From the NCBI RefSeq assembly GCF_032854445.1, contig NC_088302.1:1552001-1616000 (forward strand): 64,000 bases of DNA. The letters run 5' to 3'. Positions 20,531-31,744 of the stretch are shown piece after piece. This DNA comes from Liolophura sinensis. Taxonomy: Eukaryota > Mollusca > Polyplacophora > Chitonida > Chitonidae. The stretch's first letter is position 1, and each line of letters starts with the position of its first letter. The notes under the pieces are model-generated. The model had not been told where the DNA came from, made no database searches, and saw only the letters and a program-made list of their open reading frames with translations. The position numbers were made by a program, and so were the translations under genes.

Positions 20531-22839
20531 TTTTGGCTGAAATTAGTGAAGAATATTATGAGTGCAGAGGCTGTATTGTGTGTCGCCATTCCAAGGCTAC
20601 TTAAGGACAAAGTAAAACTGGAAGCAGTTTCTGTACTTAATTAATACGGAGTACGGTTTCAAACAGAGGGCCTAGAATGGAGAAACATAATATTTTCAAT
20701 TGCGCAGGATCTTACAAGGCAGATTTGGTTGTGAAGCTCTGTCGATTACCAGTGGGCAATGAACTGTCCCAGGTTGCTCAGTCAGCTGTGATTTACACGG
20801 GCGGACAGATCAGTGTCGGTGTTGCAAACGCGCCATTTAGGACATATAATTTATTAGACAGCTTTACCCCACAGGTTTGATGCCGAGTGGATAGGACCAC
20901 ATTCATGTGAGAATGTTAACCCGGGTACATCGGTCTCGTCGACGCCGGCTGAGAGCAGTTCGAGGTCGGACTTGAGTCTTTTGTCCACGTTTGGACACAA
21001 TGGACAGGTGCATCTCGTTTGGCTAGACTAAACTGTGTTCACACAATCCTACATAGGTTTCACCATGACACTGACATAAACTATGTCTTATAAAAGAAAT
21101 AGAGATGAATGGTGGGCGAAGATGGAGATGAGACAAACCCAAACCCAAACAAATAACACCAACACCATTCCATTTGCCATAAATTTGCAAGAAAGTAAAC
21201 GTATCTCAACGTATTCTATGTTGGCACTACTTTTGGAAAGAAAACCCAAACTGTTCCTTGTCTGTATTTCCCGTCTTGCCAAACTGATGAATGTTCAGTA
21301 GTAAGGTTACCGTCAACCGGATAGATGTGATGCATGCATGCAATAAAAACCAATCCATCACAGCAGGCACACAGTTTACAAGTGCACGGACGATACGTAA
21401 TTAAGCCTCTGTGTCTTGATTTATTTTTATAGCATAAGATTACCGAGGGTTTTCACTTCAAAGGATTGTATGAGATAGAAATTATTGGCTGGCAGGTGGA
21501 AGTTGTACAGGATATGGCAGCATGCTTGGTACTGAAGCTAGTGATGTATGGTGCAGTGGTCCAGAACTGAGTTACGCGACATGTACAACTTTACTCCATC
21601 CCTCAGCTACTACGTGTAAAAACTCGTTGTTAGCGCTTCTTCGCTCTGTCTCTCTGGACATCATCGCTCAATAATGACAAGGCCTGTCTTTAAACAGTAA
21701 ATGGAAGCCACCGCGGTCACGGGGATCGAATATTGGAACATGAGTTGTGAAGATCAGACCGGATGTAGCCAAAGTAACGGTGTTCCAGTAACGTATTGCT
21801 TCTACTTTGACCACAACTTTAACAGAGGACCCTTGTCAAAGCCAGGTTAAAGAGGAGCGACTTAGGAGCAGATAAAAGCTGGAACAACCAAGGCCTGGCT
21901 TAGAACCAAGAAATGTCGCTGGATCAGTTATACATTTGTCACGGACAGATATCTCGTGGAGAATAAGAGAGAATTTACACCGGTTCCGAAGAATACTGTA
22001 GACTGATGAACAAATGTGAGATTACTGGAGATTACACGACTGTGTGGTTTTTCGAGCGCCTTATATGTTAATCGCAACATAAAACTGAAAGCCTTTAACC
22101 ATTAATCAGTAGCTAATGGTACTTGACGGTAAATGATCACAAATGTACAGCCATAAATCTTGCTTGGAATTATCTCTATCTAACAGAGCTTTTGCTTCGA
22201 CTGTTTTATGTTTCACGTTTGTAATAATATATAAGTAGGATGAAAGTAAAGCTTTATGGTCATACTGGCTCACTACTTTTCCAGTCTGTCCAGAACATAG
22301 CCTGTTACACTTCATACATACTCTGACGTACTCCGTTTGATACCTATGATCTGCGACTCAAGTTAGACATTAACATTTTCCTGCATTTAATTCAGTAAAA
22401 AGAAAATGCTAAAAAAACTAAGTATCGTTTTTTATGTATCGTTTCGCACACAGTTTTAAGTGGTCATTCCAAAGACGCTTAATTTTGTTTCACAGATTTT
22501 CAACCTTATACTTCAGCCTTGTCCGTTGTTTTGGATCTGTACGTCAAACAGACATTCGTACAGCAGCCGTCAACCAAAATGGTCGCTCGCGGTCAATAAT
22601 GGCATGGTCAACTCCCAAACCGACCTTTAACACAAACCAATGAAGTATGAAATAATGACGGAAACATGTAAACAGAAGCAGTCAGTAGTTTTCAATGATG
22701 CTGGAATGACGCCAGAAATGTTCCAAGGAACGATCGTGCCAGTATTGCCAGGCATGAATTAGGGTCAGAATACCCACCTTTGGAAAATAAATTTGATTAA
22801 GGCATTACTAGTACCCTTTCCCGCGGTTTCAGGTCAGGA
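20531..22839. other. Unassigned DNA, no gene seen
   Basis: About 2.3 kb of unique sequence. Short frames near 20677-20880 and 21083-21301 have no recognisable domain. No repeats recognised. Confidence 0.45.
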
Positions 22840-22985
22840 GGTTTGTCAGGTTTGTCAGGTAACTGCCTAAGGTCGGAGGTTTTACACCGGGCATTGACTT
22901 CTTCCACTAATAAACCTAACCGCCATAAATCAGTGTAAAACTCTTGATCACGTCCTTAATATCAACCAGTCAATCAAAACTGCGA
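22840..22985 (+). mobile_element. Fragment related to the SINE family A 3' end
   Basis: The order 'cttcttccactaataa...ccgccataaa...gtgtaaaactcttgatcacg...caaccagtcaatcaaa' follows, with decay, the minus-strand 3' half of family A (ttcctcccaccataa, ccgccgt, gtgaaatattcttgagtacg, caccaatcaaa). It is a very old or divergent subfamily copy. Confidence 0.5.
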
Positions 22986-23889
22986 CACTGGAGCCAGAAA
23001 TCCATAAGTTTGCATCAGTTTCTATCACTGACAGAGTAAATCTGAGTATATATCTCATCTAGAAACTCAGATCCAAGACATGTAGACTGAAGTTCACAAT
23101 ATATGTTATATGTACAAGAGCAAAATCCTCAAGACGTGAGTACATTGCATGCTGGTCTTATTGCTGTGTATATGAAGTGGTTTCTTTTTTGCTGAAAGGC
23201 GACATGAGAGGAGACGACAATTTTTAATATATGTAGACAAGGGATCAAATAAAATGTATGTGCACCTGGTATACTAACGGTATATTTCCATAAAGGTTCC
23301 TCAAACTGTCTTCCAGATACAGAGACTATCAGCTCCACAACACGAAACTCCTTCAGAAGTGACTGAAGAATGTGCATGCCTGTTACAGACACCTACCACT
23401 GAACACATTTGCCAGTATGCAGTTTTCCCCAAAATATCCCTCTTCCTCATCGTCATGCAGAACTGCAATTTGAATCTGACGAGTGATATAAGTTCTTGAC
23501 TGGTATGATACACGACGATTATAGTATTGTACATCAACCCCTTCTCCCTCCCCCACCCACGCTCCCCTATGAAATACGACTTCCAACCGTTGATACATGA
23601 AGTTTGGACCTAATCCTGGCCTTGGACAGCGATTTTATACATATTCCCTTTGTCACTGTGTGGCCAAGGTGGGACAGTCTTACTTTCGCTCAAGACCGCT
23701 TGTCTTTCACCACTACATGAGAAAGTTCGTCAGTATTTTGTCAATGGTCAATGATTTGTCCCTCGTTTTATAATCCCATAAAACCACAATCAAATAAATG
23801 GACATCAAACTAGCTCAGGGAAAACACAACTGTTCAAATAAACTTGCATCTTTTTGTTCATGAAGAAAGGCCAAGTGGTCACTATGTGA
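22986..23889. other. Unassigned DNA
   Basis: No gene, element or repeat recognised. Confidence 0.4.
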
Positions 23890-24485
23890 GAGTCACTATG
23901 TTTCATGTTCCAGTGAGTCACTGTGATTGGTCGGGGCGCTATGTTTTGTGTTCCAGTGAGTCACTGTGATTGGTCGGGGAGCTATGTTTGGTGTTTCAGT
24001 GAGTCACTGTGACTGGTCGGGGAGCTATGTTAGGTGTTTCAGCGAGTCACTGTAACTAGTCGAGGCTCTATGTATGGTTATCCGGTGGATCACTGCATGT
24101 GATTGGTCGGGGCGCTATGTTTAGTGTTCCAGTGAGTCGCTGTTACTGGTCGGAGCGCTATGTTTAGTGTTCCAGTGAGTCGCTGTGACTGATCAGGGCG
24201 CTATGTTTGGTGTTCCAGTGAGTCACTATAATTGGTTGGAGCGCTATGCTTAGTGTTCCAGTGAGTCGCTGTAATTGGTCGGGGCGCTATGTTTGGTGTT
24301 CCAGTGAGTCACTGTGATTGGTTGGGGCGCTATGTTTGGTGTTCCAGTGAGTCACTGTAATTGGTCGGGGCGCTATGTTTGGTGTTCCAGCGAGTCACTG
24401 TGATTGGTCGAGGCGCTTTGTATGGTGATCCGGTGGATCACTGCATGTAATTGGTCGGGGCGCTATGTTTGGTGTTCCACTGAGA
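23890..24485. repeat. Minisatellite, 43-bp unit, about 14 copies
   Basis: The unit reads tgtttggtgttccagtgagt then cactgtgattggtcggggcgcta. Most copies carry attgg (an inverted CCAAT box) and at least six carry the perfect AP-1 core tgagtca. A variant unit with 'atccggtggatcactgcatg' is present twice, near 24070 and 24420, about eight units apart, which shows a duplicated block. Confidence 0.93.
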
Positions 24486-24596
24486 CAGCATCATATAAAC
24501 ATGACGGTATTGTGAACTACATTAACAGTTATAATGATGAGGACGAAGTTAAAAACCAAACAATAAAAGAAACAACTGCCGGTGTTCAATCTGCGA

Positions 24597-24735
24597 ACTG
24601 AGCAACATTCTCCAATATACGTTAAGATGTAACGTAAGGTATAAATGAAAGTGGAAGAAAGCTATTTTCATAGGTTACAAAAATCTACATCGATTTGTCT
24701 TCTACACTCACGAGATACCTTATACATAAAGTTGT
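24597..24735. repeat. Dispersed repeat, copy 1
   Basis: About 140 bp from gagcaacattctcc to cttatacataaagtt, matched by 26788-26926 with roughly one difference per ten bases. Shared phrases include aatctacatcgatttgtctt and gatgaaagtggaagaaagct or close variants. No coding capacity, tail or inverted ends are visible, so the class is unknown. Confidence 0.8.
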
Positions 24736-25129
24736 GTGACTTTTGTGCTTTATATTGTTACTTCTTTATTCAGCAGACAAAGGAGACGATGTAGTAAGTC
24801 GGGGATTTGACCCAAACAGGATTCATTGGATGGGTCATAAAGATATTTTCCTACGTTTCTGTATTTCTACAATGATAAAACATAAAGCACATGGGTATAT
24901 ATGTATTTGTAATAGCCTGTCAAATTTGGTATCGTTAGAAGCGTTATAGGCCACTGAAAAAAGATCAATTTGATCCTAAAAGATCTTTTGGGACACGGCT
25001 TTCTTCATGGTTCAAACAACGGCAATGTCTGTTGATTTAGATGACCTTTCTTTTACCTTATTATGGAATGTTTAATAGACATAATCCCAGTGTCTGAAAT
25101 TCTGCATTTTATTGGTCTGTCCTAGATAC
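24736..25129. other. Unassigned DNA
   Basis: Nothing recognisable; two short palindrome-like gatc phrases near 24960-24990. Confidence 0.4.
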
Positions 25130-25247
25130 GACTTCCTCCAAAACACCATATACTGGGAAAGTTACTTCCAAAACATGACAACATGGGGAAGTTGTTTCTA
25201 AAACGCCACACCATGGGCAGTTACTTCTAAAACGCCACACCTTTCAT
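25130..25247. repeat. Degenerate tandem repeat, about 33-36 bp, 3-4 copies
   Basis: Successive phrases of the type 'gttacttc(t/c)aaaacgccacaccatggg' follow each other with indels. It is a small, decayed minisatellite. Confidence 0.65.
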
Positions 25248-26787
25248 GGGAAAATAAAATCAAGACCTGTAATACGTCAGCAACTATCGCAAACATCAGA
25301 TTCCGAGAGTCAACATCCGCTGCAGTATTGTGTTCAGTCTCCAAATCTAAATTCCAGGGACAACTTTTATTAAACGTCTTCAGACTAATGTCAAAAATTC
25401 GAACACAGCTACAATTAAAATATATTTCAGTAGGAAGTTTAAAATCTGTATATTGATTTTTTACCGCAGAACAATGTAACAACCATAACGTGTCCTTTCC
25501 TGTTGCGAGATAGGACTATATTATATTATTGATTTTTGAAGCACTTGGAATTTGTGAAGTCTTAAGTTGCTTGATAATAACGAGGCCTGGTATAGTACCA
25601 TTTTCTCCATTTAGTTCTTTGAAAAATGGCTAGTAATATAGTATACAATAGACGTGTGTTAACGTGGCCAAGTGGACATGTCATTAGTCATAATCACACG
25701 GATGGTGATCAGTCACTGTGCTGAGGTAAATAGGGGTGGGTGGTGTAGCCCGTGGGGTACGTGCGGTGGCTGATGCTGTACGTTGGCTGGGCTGGAAGTG
25801 GAAGGTAGTCGATTAATTTTTATGCTACGGCTGCTGAGAGAGCTTGTGTTGGAAAATGTGTTGAGTTCAGGATGTCAACATAATATAGTGTCAATTGCAC
25901 AAAACCCCTAGGAGAATTCACGCCGTTATTAAACATGTCAGAGGGTGACTTCAAAAGAGGTTGGTGAATCGATTCGAAGCTGGGCCAGAGTTTGAGCGGA
26001 ACTCAGGTGAACGTTATATTCCGTGTAAATGCCAACATAAGGACTCTGTTACGGAAATCAAGAAAGCTATGTACCAGATAATGGGTCATTGACGGCGGCC
26101 ATGCTTGGTTGACCGAAGGCCTGGTGGTTCATAAGCACCGGTCACGTGACGGACTCGCCACTGGAAACAATACCCAGCAACCAATCTATAACGTCACTAG
26201 ACACAATACGATCCAAGTTGCTGTTTACATATAAATTTATATATAGTCGTACAACCGACATTCATTAATAGGTAAAAGTCTGTGGCGTGTAAAGCAATAG
26301 TAAACTCGTCGGTTATCCTGGTTAGATAAAATGGTGTTGGTCACCTTGTGTCCAGGAATTGACCAGGCAGTCCTGTACTATATCCTCTTTGAGAAGAAAA
26401 CTACGACCCTGCTCAAGAGAAAGCTGTTAAAAGTCTTCAGAGTGTCAAACAAAGAACAAAACAGTAAATTGATATATTACATACTTTCGAAGCATTTTTG
26501 TGCTGAATGAATAACGCTGCTTTCGCACTATATATATTGCAGCCATAGCGTAGCGCCATTGTTTGGCAGACTTAAGTGCTGTAAATATGGTTGTATTCTG
26601 ACAGAGGATAAGGATACTACACTGTAAGCGAGTCGACCGAAGAGCTGTACATGGTCTCTTAACGTTAGACTGTCTAACGCTGCATTTGCAGCCTTAACGT
26701 GTATATTTACCATTTAGCGTCTAGCTTTGCCAAGCTAATATTGTGTATAGCTTGTGAAAGTTTGTTATTTTGTAGGCTGTGCGTCAA
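25248..26787. other. Unique DNA, no gene seen; E-box at 26141-26150
   Basis: No coding region recognised. 26085-26220 has relatively many CpGs and contains gtcacgtgac (26141-26150), a palindromic E-box like that at 19360-19369, next to a ggcggccatg phrase resembling a YY1 site. Confidence 0.4.
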
Positions 26788-26926
26788 TGCTGAACAACAT
26801 TCTCTTACATACGTTAAGACTGTAACGTAAGGTATAGATGAAAGTGGAAGAAAGCTGTTTTTATAGGTTCCAAAAATCTACATCGATTTGTCTTCTACAT
26901 TCATGAGATATCTTATGCAAAAAGTT
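26788..26926. repeat. Dispersed repeat, copy 2
   Basis: The second copy of the 24597-24735 sequence, in the same orientation 2.2 kb downstream. Neither copy has identifiable flanking duplications. Confidence 0.8.
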
Positions 26927-27039
26927 TCCAGTGGTAATCTTCAGTTTTGGTCTCAAACAGGTGGATCTGCTGGAACAGTCAAATGAGAGTTCTCGTGCCG
27001 TCTGATTTTTTAAATTCTCCTCTATATTATAAGGGTTAA

Positions 27040-27212
27040 CATTTATTTACTTTTTTGTTGCCTTACTCAAGAACAGTCCACTTATACGACGGCAGCCAGA
27101 ATTATGGTGAGAGGGACCGGAGAGGGAGCCAGCGGGAGTTGGACTTCAACTCTTAGCGATCGCATTGTCCTCGTTGATCATTGTGCTTCACTGGAGAGGC
27201 CCCCGGCAGGTT
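27040..27212 (-). mobile_element. SINE family A, internally deleted copy
   Basis: The 3' end is at left (ttactcaagaacagtccact, tatacgacggcagccag), then a deletion, then the head part (gagagggagccagcg, gttggacttcaactcttagcgatcgcatt, ggagaggccccc). Orientation is minus. Confidence 0.8.
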
Positions 27213-27288
27213 TTATGGTTACATGAAGGAAACTACACGGTTACAGAGGCCCCAGGCAGGTTTTATGGTTACATGAAGGAAACCGGTG
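27195..27288. repeat. Tandem duplication of 50 bp
   Basis: gaggcccccggcaggtttta at about 27196 recurs at 27246 and continues tggttacatgaaggaaac in both. The duplicated segment includes the end of the SINE head. Confidence 0.85.
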
Positions 27289-28911
27289 TAACATAAATTG
27301 CGCATTTATGCTTTTCACATACTAAATAGGAAATGATGCACATTGAATAGACGTATAGTTTTTACAAGGCTGACACAAAGCTAGCCAATTGTAATACGTC
27401 CCTTGATGAGAAAAATGACCAAAACAAACCCCAAAAAGGGATATCTGGTCGTCTGGAGGTGAACTGGCCAGACTACAGGAATGGATTGGCGAGCGTGAAC
27501 CGCCATATGTTTCCTTTACTCATTGCCGGTGTCCAGGGAGTTGCGTTTAGACGATGATCGGATGACGAAGCGAGATTTCGTGTCGGGTGTTGTGGCTGGC
27601 GAGTCTCGTGTAGGGGCCGCCTGTACACTAGCCCGGATTATCCCGGCTTGGGGAACAATTAGCATTTGCATAATAATTGGTATTGCGGGAGAGGACTGGG
27701 CTCTCCTGGATGTGGGATTGTCCAAGCGGCGTCTCCAATGTCGGGGGTAAGTTACTGGTGAAGATACAAATGGAAGTGGTGATCGGTTGTGGTGAGGGGT
27801 GGGGGGGGGGGGGGGGGGGTTGCGGTGGAGGGTGTCCGTGTTGTCAGTAGGCAGCTCTGTTAACAGAAACATTTTTGACATCATCCACATTTACATGAAG
27901 AATCGTATGACTTTAATAAAATGAAGTCAGCTTGATGAAGTCAGCATACAAACATGCACTTATGCTCTCAAGCGACTAGTTTTACCCTTTTAGCAATTAA
28001 TATGTATTCCGGCTGGCGCAATACATAACCAGAGATTGCCTGTAGCTGATAACACCATTCAGACTACTACCAAACTGCCCTGTCCATAAGCTATACACTG
28101 CACTGGCCTCTGACAAGATTAACCCATGCATAGTCATTCACATTTTTTTCCCTCAAAGCACTTTTTCATGGCTGTATTCACAAAACAGTTTTGGGATTAA
28201 ACCTGTCACACAAACACTCATGCCGAATCGCGAGCGCTATCATGGAATAATATGTCTTCGGTTTCATAGCTTATACATAGCTGACAATAATATAGAGGTT
28301 TCGCGCACAAGGAAATTGGTCAGTAACGTCACGTGTCATGTCCAGAGCTGAATGTAACAAGTTTAAGCTGTGAAACCAACCAAAATAGAGGACTCATCAA
28401 CACTGATCACGCCATAACATTATAATGGGTAACAAATATCACGTTTATTCTAGCTGAATAGTGTAAAAGTCATTTGAATGTTTGATCATAGTAATTCCCA
28501 TAATGATAGTTTGTGATTAAATGATCAGAAGAAACGTGGAAGACACCGACACGATATGGAGGTCATCTTGGATGAGGCAATGAGGAACAGTAGGTTACCT
28601 TAAAATATTTCACCGACATGGGTGTTATTCATCAACAGCGGTTAAGCGCATGACGGTCACCTTTTTACTGGTGGTCCTGTTTTAGGCAGAAATCCAGTAC
28701 AGCCTGAATATCATTGTCGTATTTAGACAACCATATTCTATTTGATGATTTCATGTCTTATAGATATATCATTGGAAGCGAGGACAGTTTTCCCCAGAGT
28801 TCGTGTCACTGTGAATGTTCATGCTATTTGAGAAACCGTTCTCTAGGGTCAGGGCTTAATTATAGGCATAGAGACATATCCACGAGATTTCAGTCTTTCT
28901 GGAGCATGCAT
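27289..28911. other. Unique DNA with a candidate enhancer and a poly-G run
   Basis: No gene recognised. 27470-27760 is CpG-rich and holds the motif cluster listed separately. 27801-27819 is a run of 19 G within a G-rich stretch from about 27793. The open frames across this stretch on both strands are not supported by any domain. Confidence 0.45.
27635..27680. promoter_or_regulatory. Candidate enhancer core: Otx-, Sox- and POU-type motifs
   Basis: Within 46 bp there are ggatta (27635-27640, the K50 homeodomain/Otx core), gaacaat (27653-27659, Sox-like) and atttgcataa (27664-27673, octamer/POU-like), flanked by homeodomain ATTA-type cores aattag and taattgg. A Sox site placed a few bases from an octamer is the arrangement known for Sox-POU partner elements. 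The surrounding sequence is unique, not repetitive. Function is inference. Confidence 0.35.
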
Positions 28912-29095
28912 TCGATTTATTTATTTTTAAATTTAATAGGTGTTTTACGCCGTACTAGAAACAACTTAGACCTGGCAGACGTACCCATGTACAACTGGAG
29001 AGGAAGGCAGCATGAGCTGGGACTTGAACTCACAGCGAAAGCATTCGTGAAAGGCTGCTCCATGCCAACCACCTTAGCCACGCACGGCGGTCCCT
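28912..29095 (-). mobile_element. SINE family A, internally deleted copy
   Basis: Tail (ttatttatttttaaattt) and 3' end (ggtgttttacgccgtacta) are at left, with a middle deletion, then the head (ggcagcatgagctgggacttgaac in two parts, ccttagccacg, cggcggtccct) at right. The A box is decayed. Confidence 0.8.
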
Positions 29096-30548
29096 CATGC
29101 ATTCGAAGCTGACATTGTCCTCACTATACATGTAGACTATTGCCCTCGGTATATAACACGCATATAGTCATTTCCACAAACACAAAGTGATATACACTGG
29201 GACTAATGTAACATATGCCTTATACAGTTCCAAATATATACGCAGTATTAGGTTAAGATACTGGCATATTAAGAGGCTTGACACAGATGCATGGCCGGGT
29301 GGCGGGTTGTAGGTGAGTTCTCCCATAAAGACTGTGGCTACAATACAAATAATGTTAATAGTAGCAAGGTTACGTTACGTAACGCTGTTACCATGGTAAC
29401 AAGTAAGCCGCTTATAGGCATTGCTTCTCTATGGCAACTGCGCCCACGTGGCGCTTTGTGATGCTTATAAACCGTAAATAAAAAAAAAAAATTTAAATAT
29501 AGGATTATCTGTTATAAATTTAGAAATGGCTTCATATTTTAGAAGTATATTACGTAATTATTAACAGTTGTTATTTCTATATTAAAAAGGCAGTGAAAAT
29601 TATTCAGTTCATGAATTTTACACAACTTTTTTTGCACAGGGCGGTTATTATCATGGCTTCGACAGAAATAAGTGGCGTCTTCCTCGCATGGCTATATGCG
29701 CCCATTAGAAACTGCCTTTGACACGCTTCGCAATCAGTTTCTGTGGAATCTGTCCCACAAGCAGACAATATCCGACAGGGACAGACTTGCATGCAAATTT
29801 GTGGTTTTCGGTTTCGGCAGTGGTGAGGTATGACGACGGAAGCGAGCGCTCTCAGGTTACAGCAGCACGCAGACCTCGACCGTCGACTCCCTCACGACCC
29901 CATGCTGATCTCCAGCCGGGCGACTCAACCGTTCTCCATCGCTATTACAGATTGACTGATAACGACTTTTATTGAGCCAGACAAATCCCATTGTAAGGAA
30001 ACTGTTTTATAATGGCAAACCGCGTTTTCCTAGAGAACTGATACCTGTTTTCATCAGCGTCTCTCTGATACAGACCTGGTTTCCGTACATCTCTGGAGAC
30101 TGCTAGGAAATGTCTAACATGGCGGGCGCACTGATTATACTCGACGAAAACAAATGTTGCTTTTTCTCCTCCCGAAACTTCTTAATCACTTCTAAATGCA
30201 ATGGACAGAACTGAACTGATTTTGTAACTTGGGATATTCTCACAAGCGGCTGAAATATGTTTATTGTTGTTCACAAATATTGGGTAAAAACGGTCATTCG
30301 GGTTTAAGAATGCCAGAATGCATTCTCAGTATAAGAACAAACTGCCTTAATTCATCAAGCAGTAATTAGTACATGTGTGTTTCCATCAAGAATGTGTTAA
30401 TACACCATTCTCATGACGAAACCCATAAAGATTGTGACAAACCACGTGCAATGGTCTAAAAGATACAAAGTTACAAATCTAAAGTCTTACAACACTAACA
30501 AATGTAACGAGCTTTATTTCTTTCGGTTATTGAATCTGACTTTGTTTG
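29096..30548. other. Unique DNA with a candidate regulatory cluster
   Basis: No coding gene recognised. 29360-29460 contains the palindromic sites listed separately. An octamer atgcaaat lies at 29791-29798. The 85-codon open frame at 29718-29975 has no recognisable domain, though the region is CpG-rich. Confidence 0.45.
29373..29437. promoter_or_regulatory. Adjacent palindromes: PAR-bZIP-type and RFX X-box-type
   Basis: cgttacgtaacg (29373-29384) is a perfect palindrome around TTACGTAA, the PAR-bZIP/NFIL3 site. gttaccatggtaac (29387-29400) is a perfect 14-bp palindrome that fits the RFX X-box consensus GTTRCCATGGYAAC. A half-site atggcaac follows at about 29430-29437 and cacgtgg just after at about 29444. 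In animals X-boxes mark promoters of ciliary genes and some others; no such gene is visible here. Confidence 0.4.
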
Positions 30549-31453
30549 CTAGTACACAGCAAAGGGAATTGTGTGGCTATGTATGCCAGTACACAGCACA
30601 GGGAATTGTGTTGCTATGCATGGTAGTACACAGCACAGGGAATTGTGTGGCTTTGTATGCTAGTACACAGCACTGGGAATTGTGTGACTTTGTAAGCTAG
30701 TACACAGCACAGGGAATCGTGTGACTTTGTATGCGAGTACACAGTACAGGGAATTGTGTGGCTTTGTATGCGAGTACACAGTACAGGGAATTGTGTGGCT
30801 TTGTATGCGAGTACACAGCACATGGAATCGTGTGACTTTGTATGCGAGTACACAGTACAGGGAATTGTGTGACTTTGTATGCTAGTACACAGTACAGGGA
30901 ATTGTGTGACTTTGTATGCTAGTACACAGCACAGGGAATTGTGTGACTTTGTATGCTAGTACACAGTACAGGGAATTGTGTGACTTTGTATGCGAGTACA
31001 CAGTACAGGGAATTGTGTGACTTTGTATGCTAGTACACAGCACAGGGAATCGTGTGACTTTGTATGCTAGTACACAGCACATGGAATTGTGTGACTTTGT
31101 ATGCTAGTACACAGTACAGGGAATTGTGTGACTTTGTATGCTAGTACACAGTACAGGGAATTGTGTGACTTTGTAATGCGAGTACACAGTACAGGGAATT
31201 GTGTGACTTTGTATGCTAGTACACAGCACAGGGAATCGTGTGACTTTGTATGCTAGTACACAGCACATGGAATTGTGTGACTTTGTATGCTAGTACACAG
31301 CACAGGGAATTGTGTGACTTTGTATGCTAGTACACAGCACATGGAATTGTGTTGACTTTGTATGCTAGTACACAGCACAGGGAATTGTGTGACTTTGTAT
31401 GCTAGTACACAGCACAGGGAATTGCGTGACTTTGTATGCCAGTGCACAGCACA
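30549..31453. repeat. Minisatellite, 37-bp unit, about 24 copies
   Basis: The unit reads tgtgtgactttgtatgctag then tacacagcacagggaat, with common variants cagcac/cagtac, gctag/gcgag and aattg/aatcg. Two units have an extra base (gtaatgcg near 31173, gtgttgac near 31351). Open frames on the minus strand arise from the repeat. Confidence 0.95.
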
Positions 31454-31519
31454 GGTTAACTTGTGTGCGGCTTTGTTTGATCTTTGCATATATGAAGCAA
31501 AATTTCGTGCCTTAATATT

Positions 31520-31735
31520 GTGGCTTTGTGTGTCATAGTGTATGGTACAGAGAATGTTGTGGGCTTTGCGTGTCATAGTGTATGGTACAGAGAATGTTTG
31601 TGGGCTTTGCGTGTCATAGTGTATGGTGCAGAGAATGTTGTGGGCTTTGCGTGTCATAGAATATGGTACAGAGAATGTTGTGGGCTTTGCGTGTCATAGT
31701 GTATAGTACAGAGAATGTTGTGGGCTTTGGCATAT
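31520..31735. repeat. Minisatellite, 40-bp unit, about 5 copies
   Basis: The unit reads gtgtcatagtgtatggtaca then gagaatgttgtgggctttgc. The order of phrases (gctttg, ta-tg, agtgta, tacaga-gaat) parallels that of the 37-bp array just upstream, so it may be a diverged relative. Confidence 0.9.
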
Positions 31736-31744
31736 CACAGTGGC

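Noticed and set aside
27516-27890. 124-codon minus-strand frame
   Set aside because: It runs through a poly-G tract (read as poly-proline) and through unique DNA with no domain.
30549-31453. CRISPR-like regularity of 37-bp repeats
   Set aside because: No unique spacers between repeats, and the setting is an animal genome.
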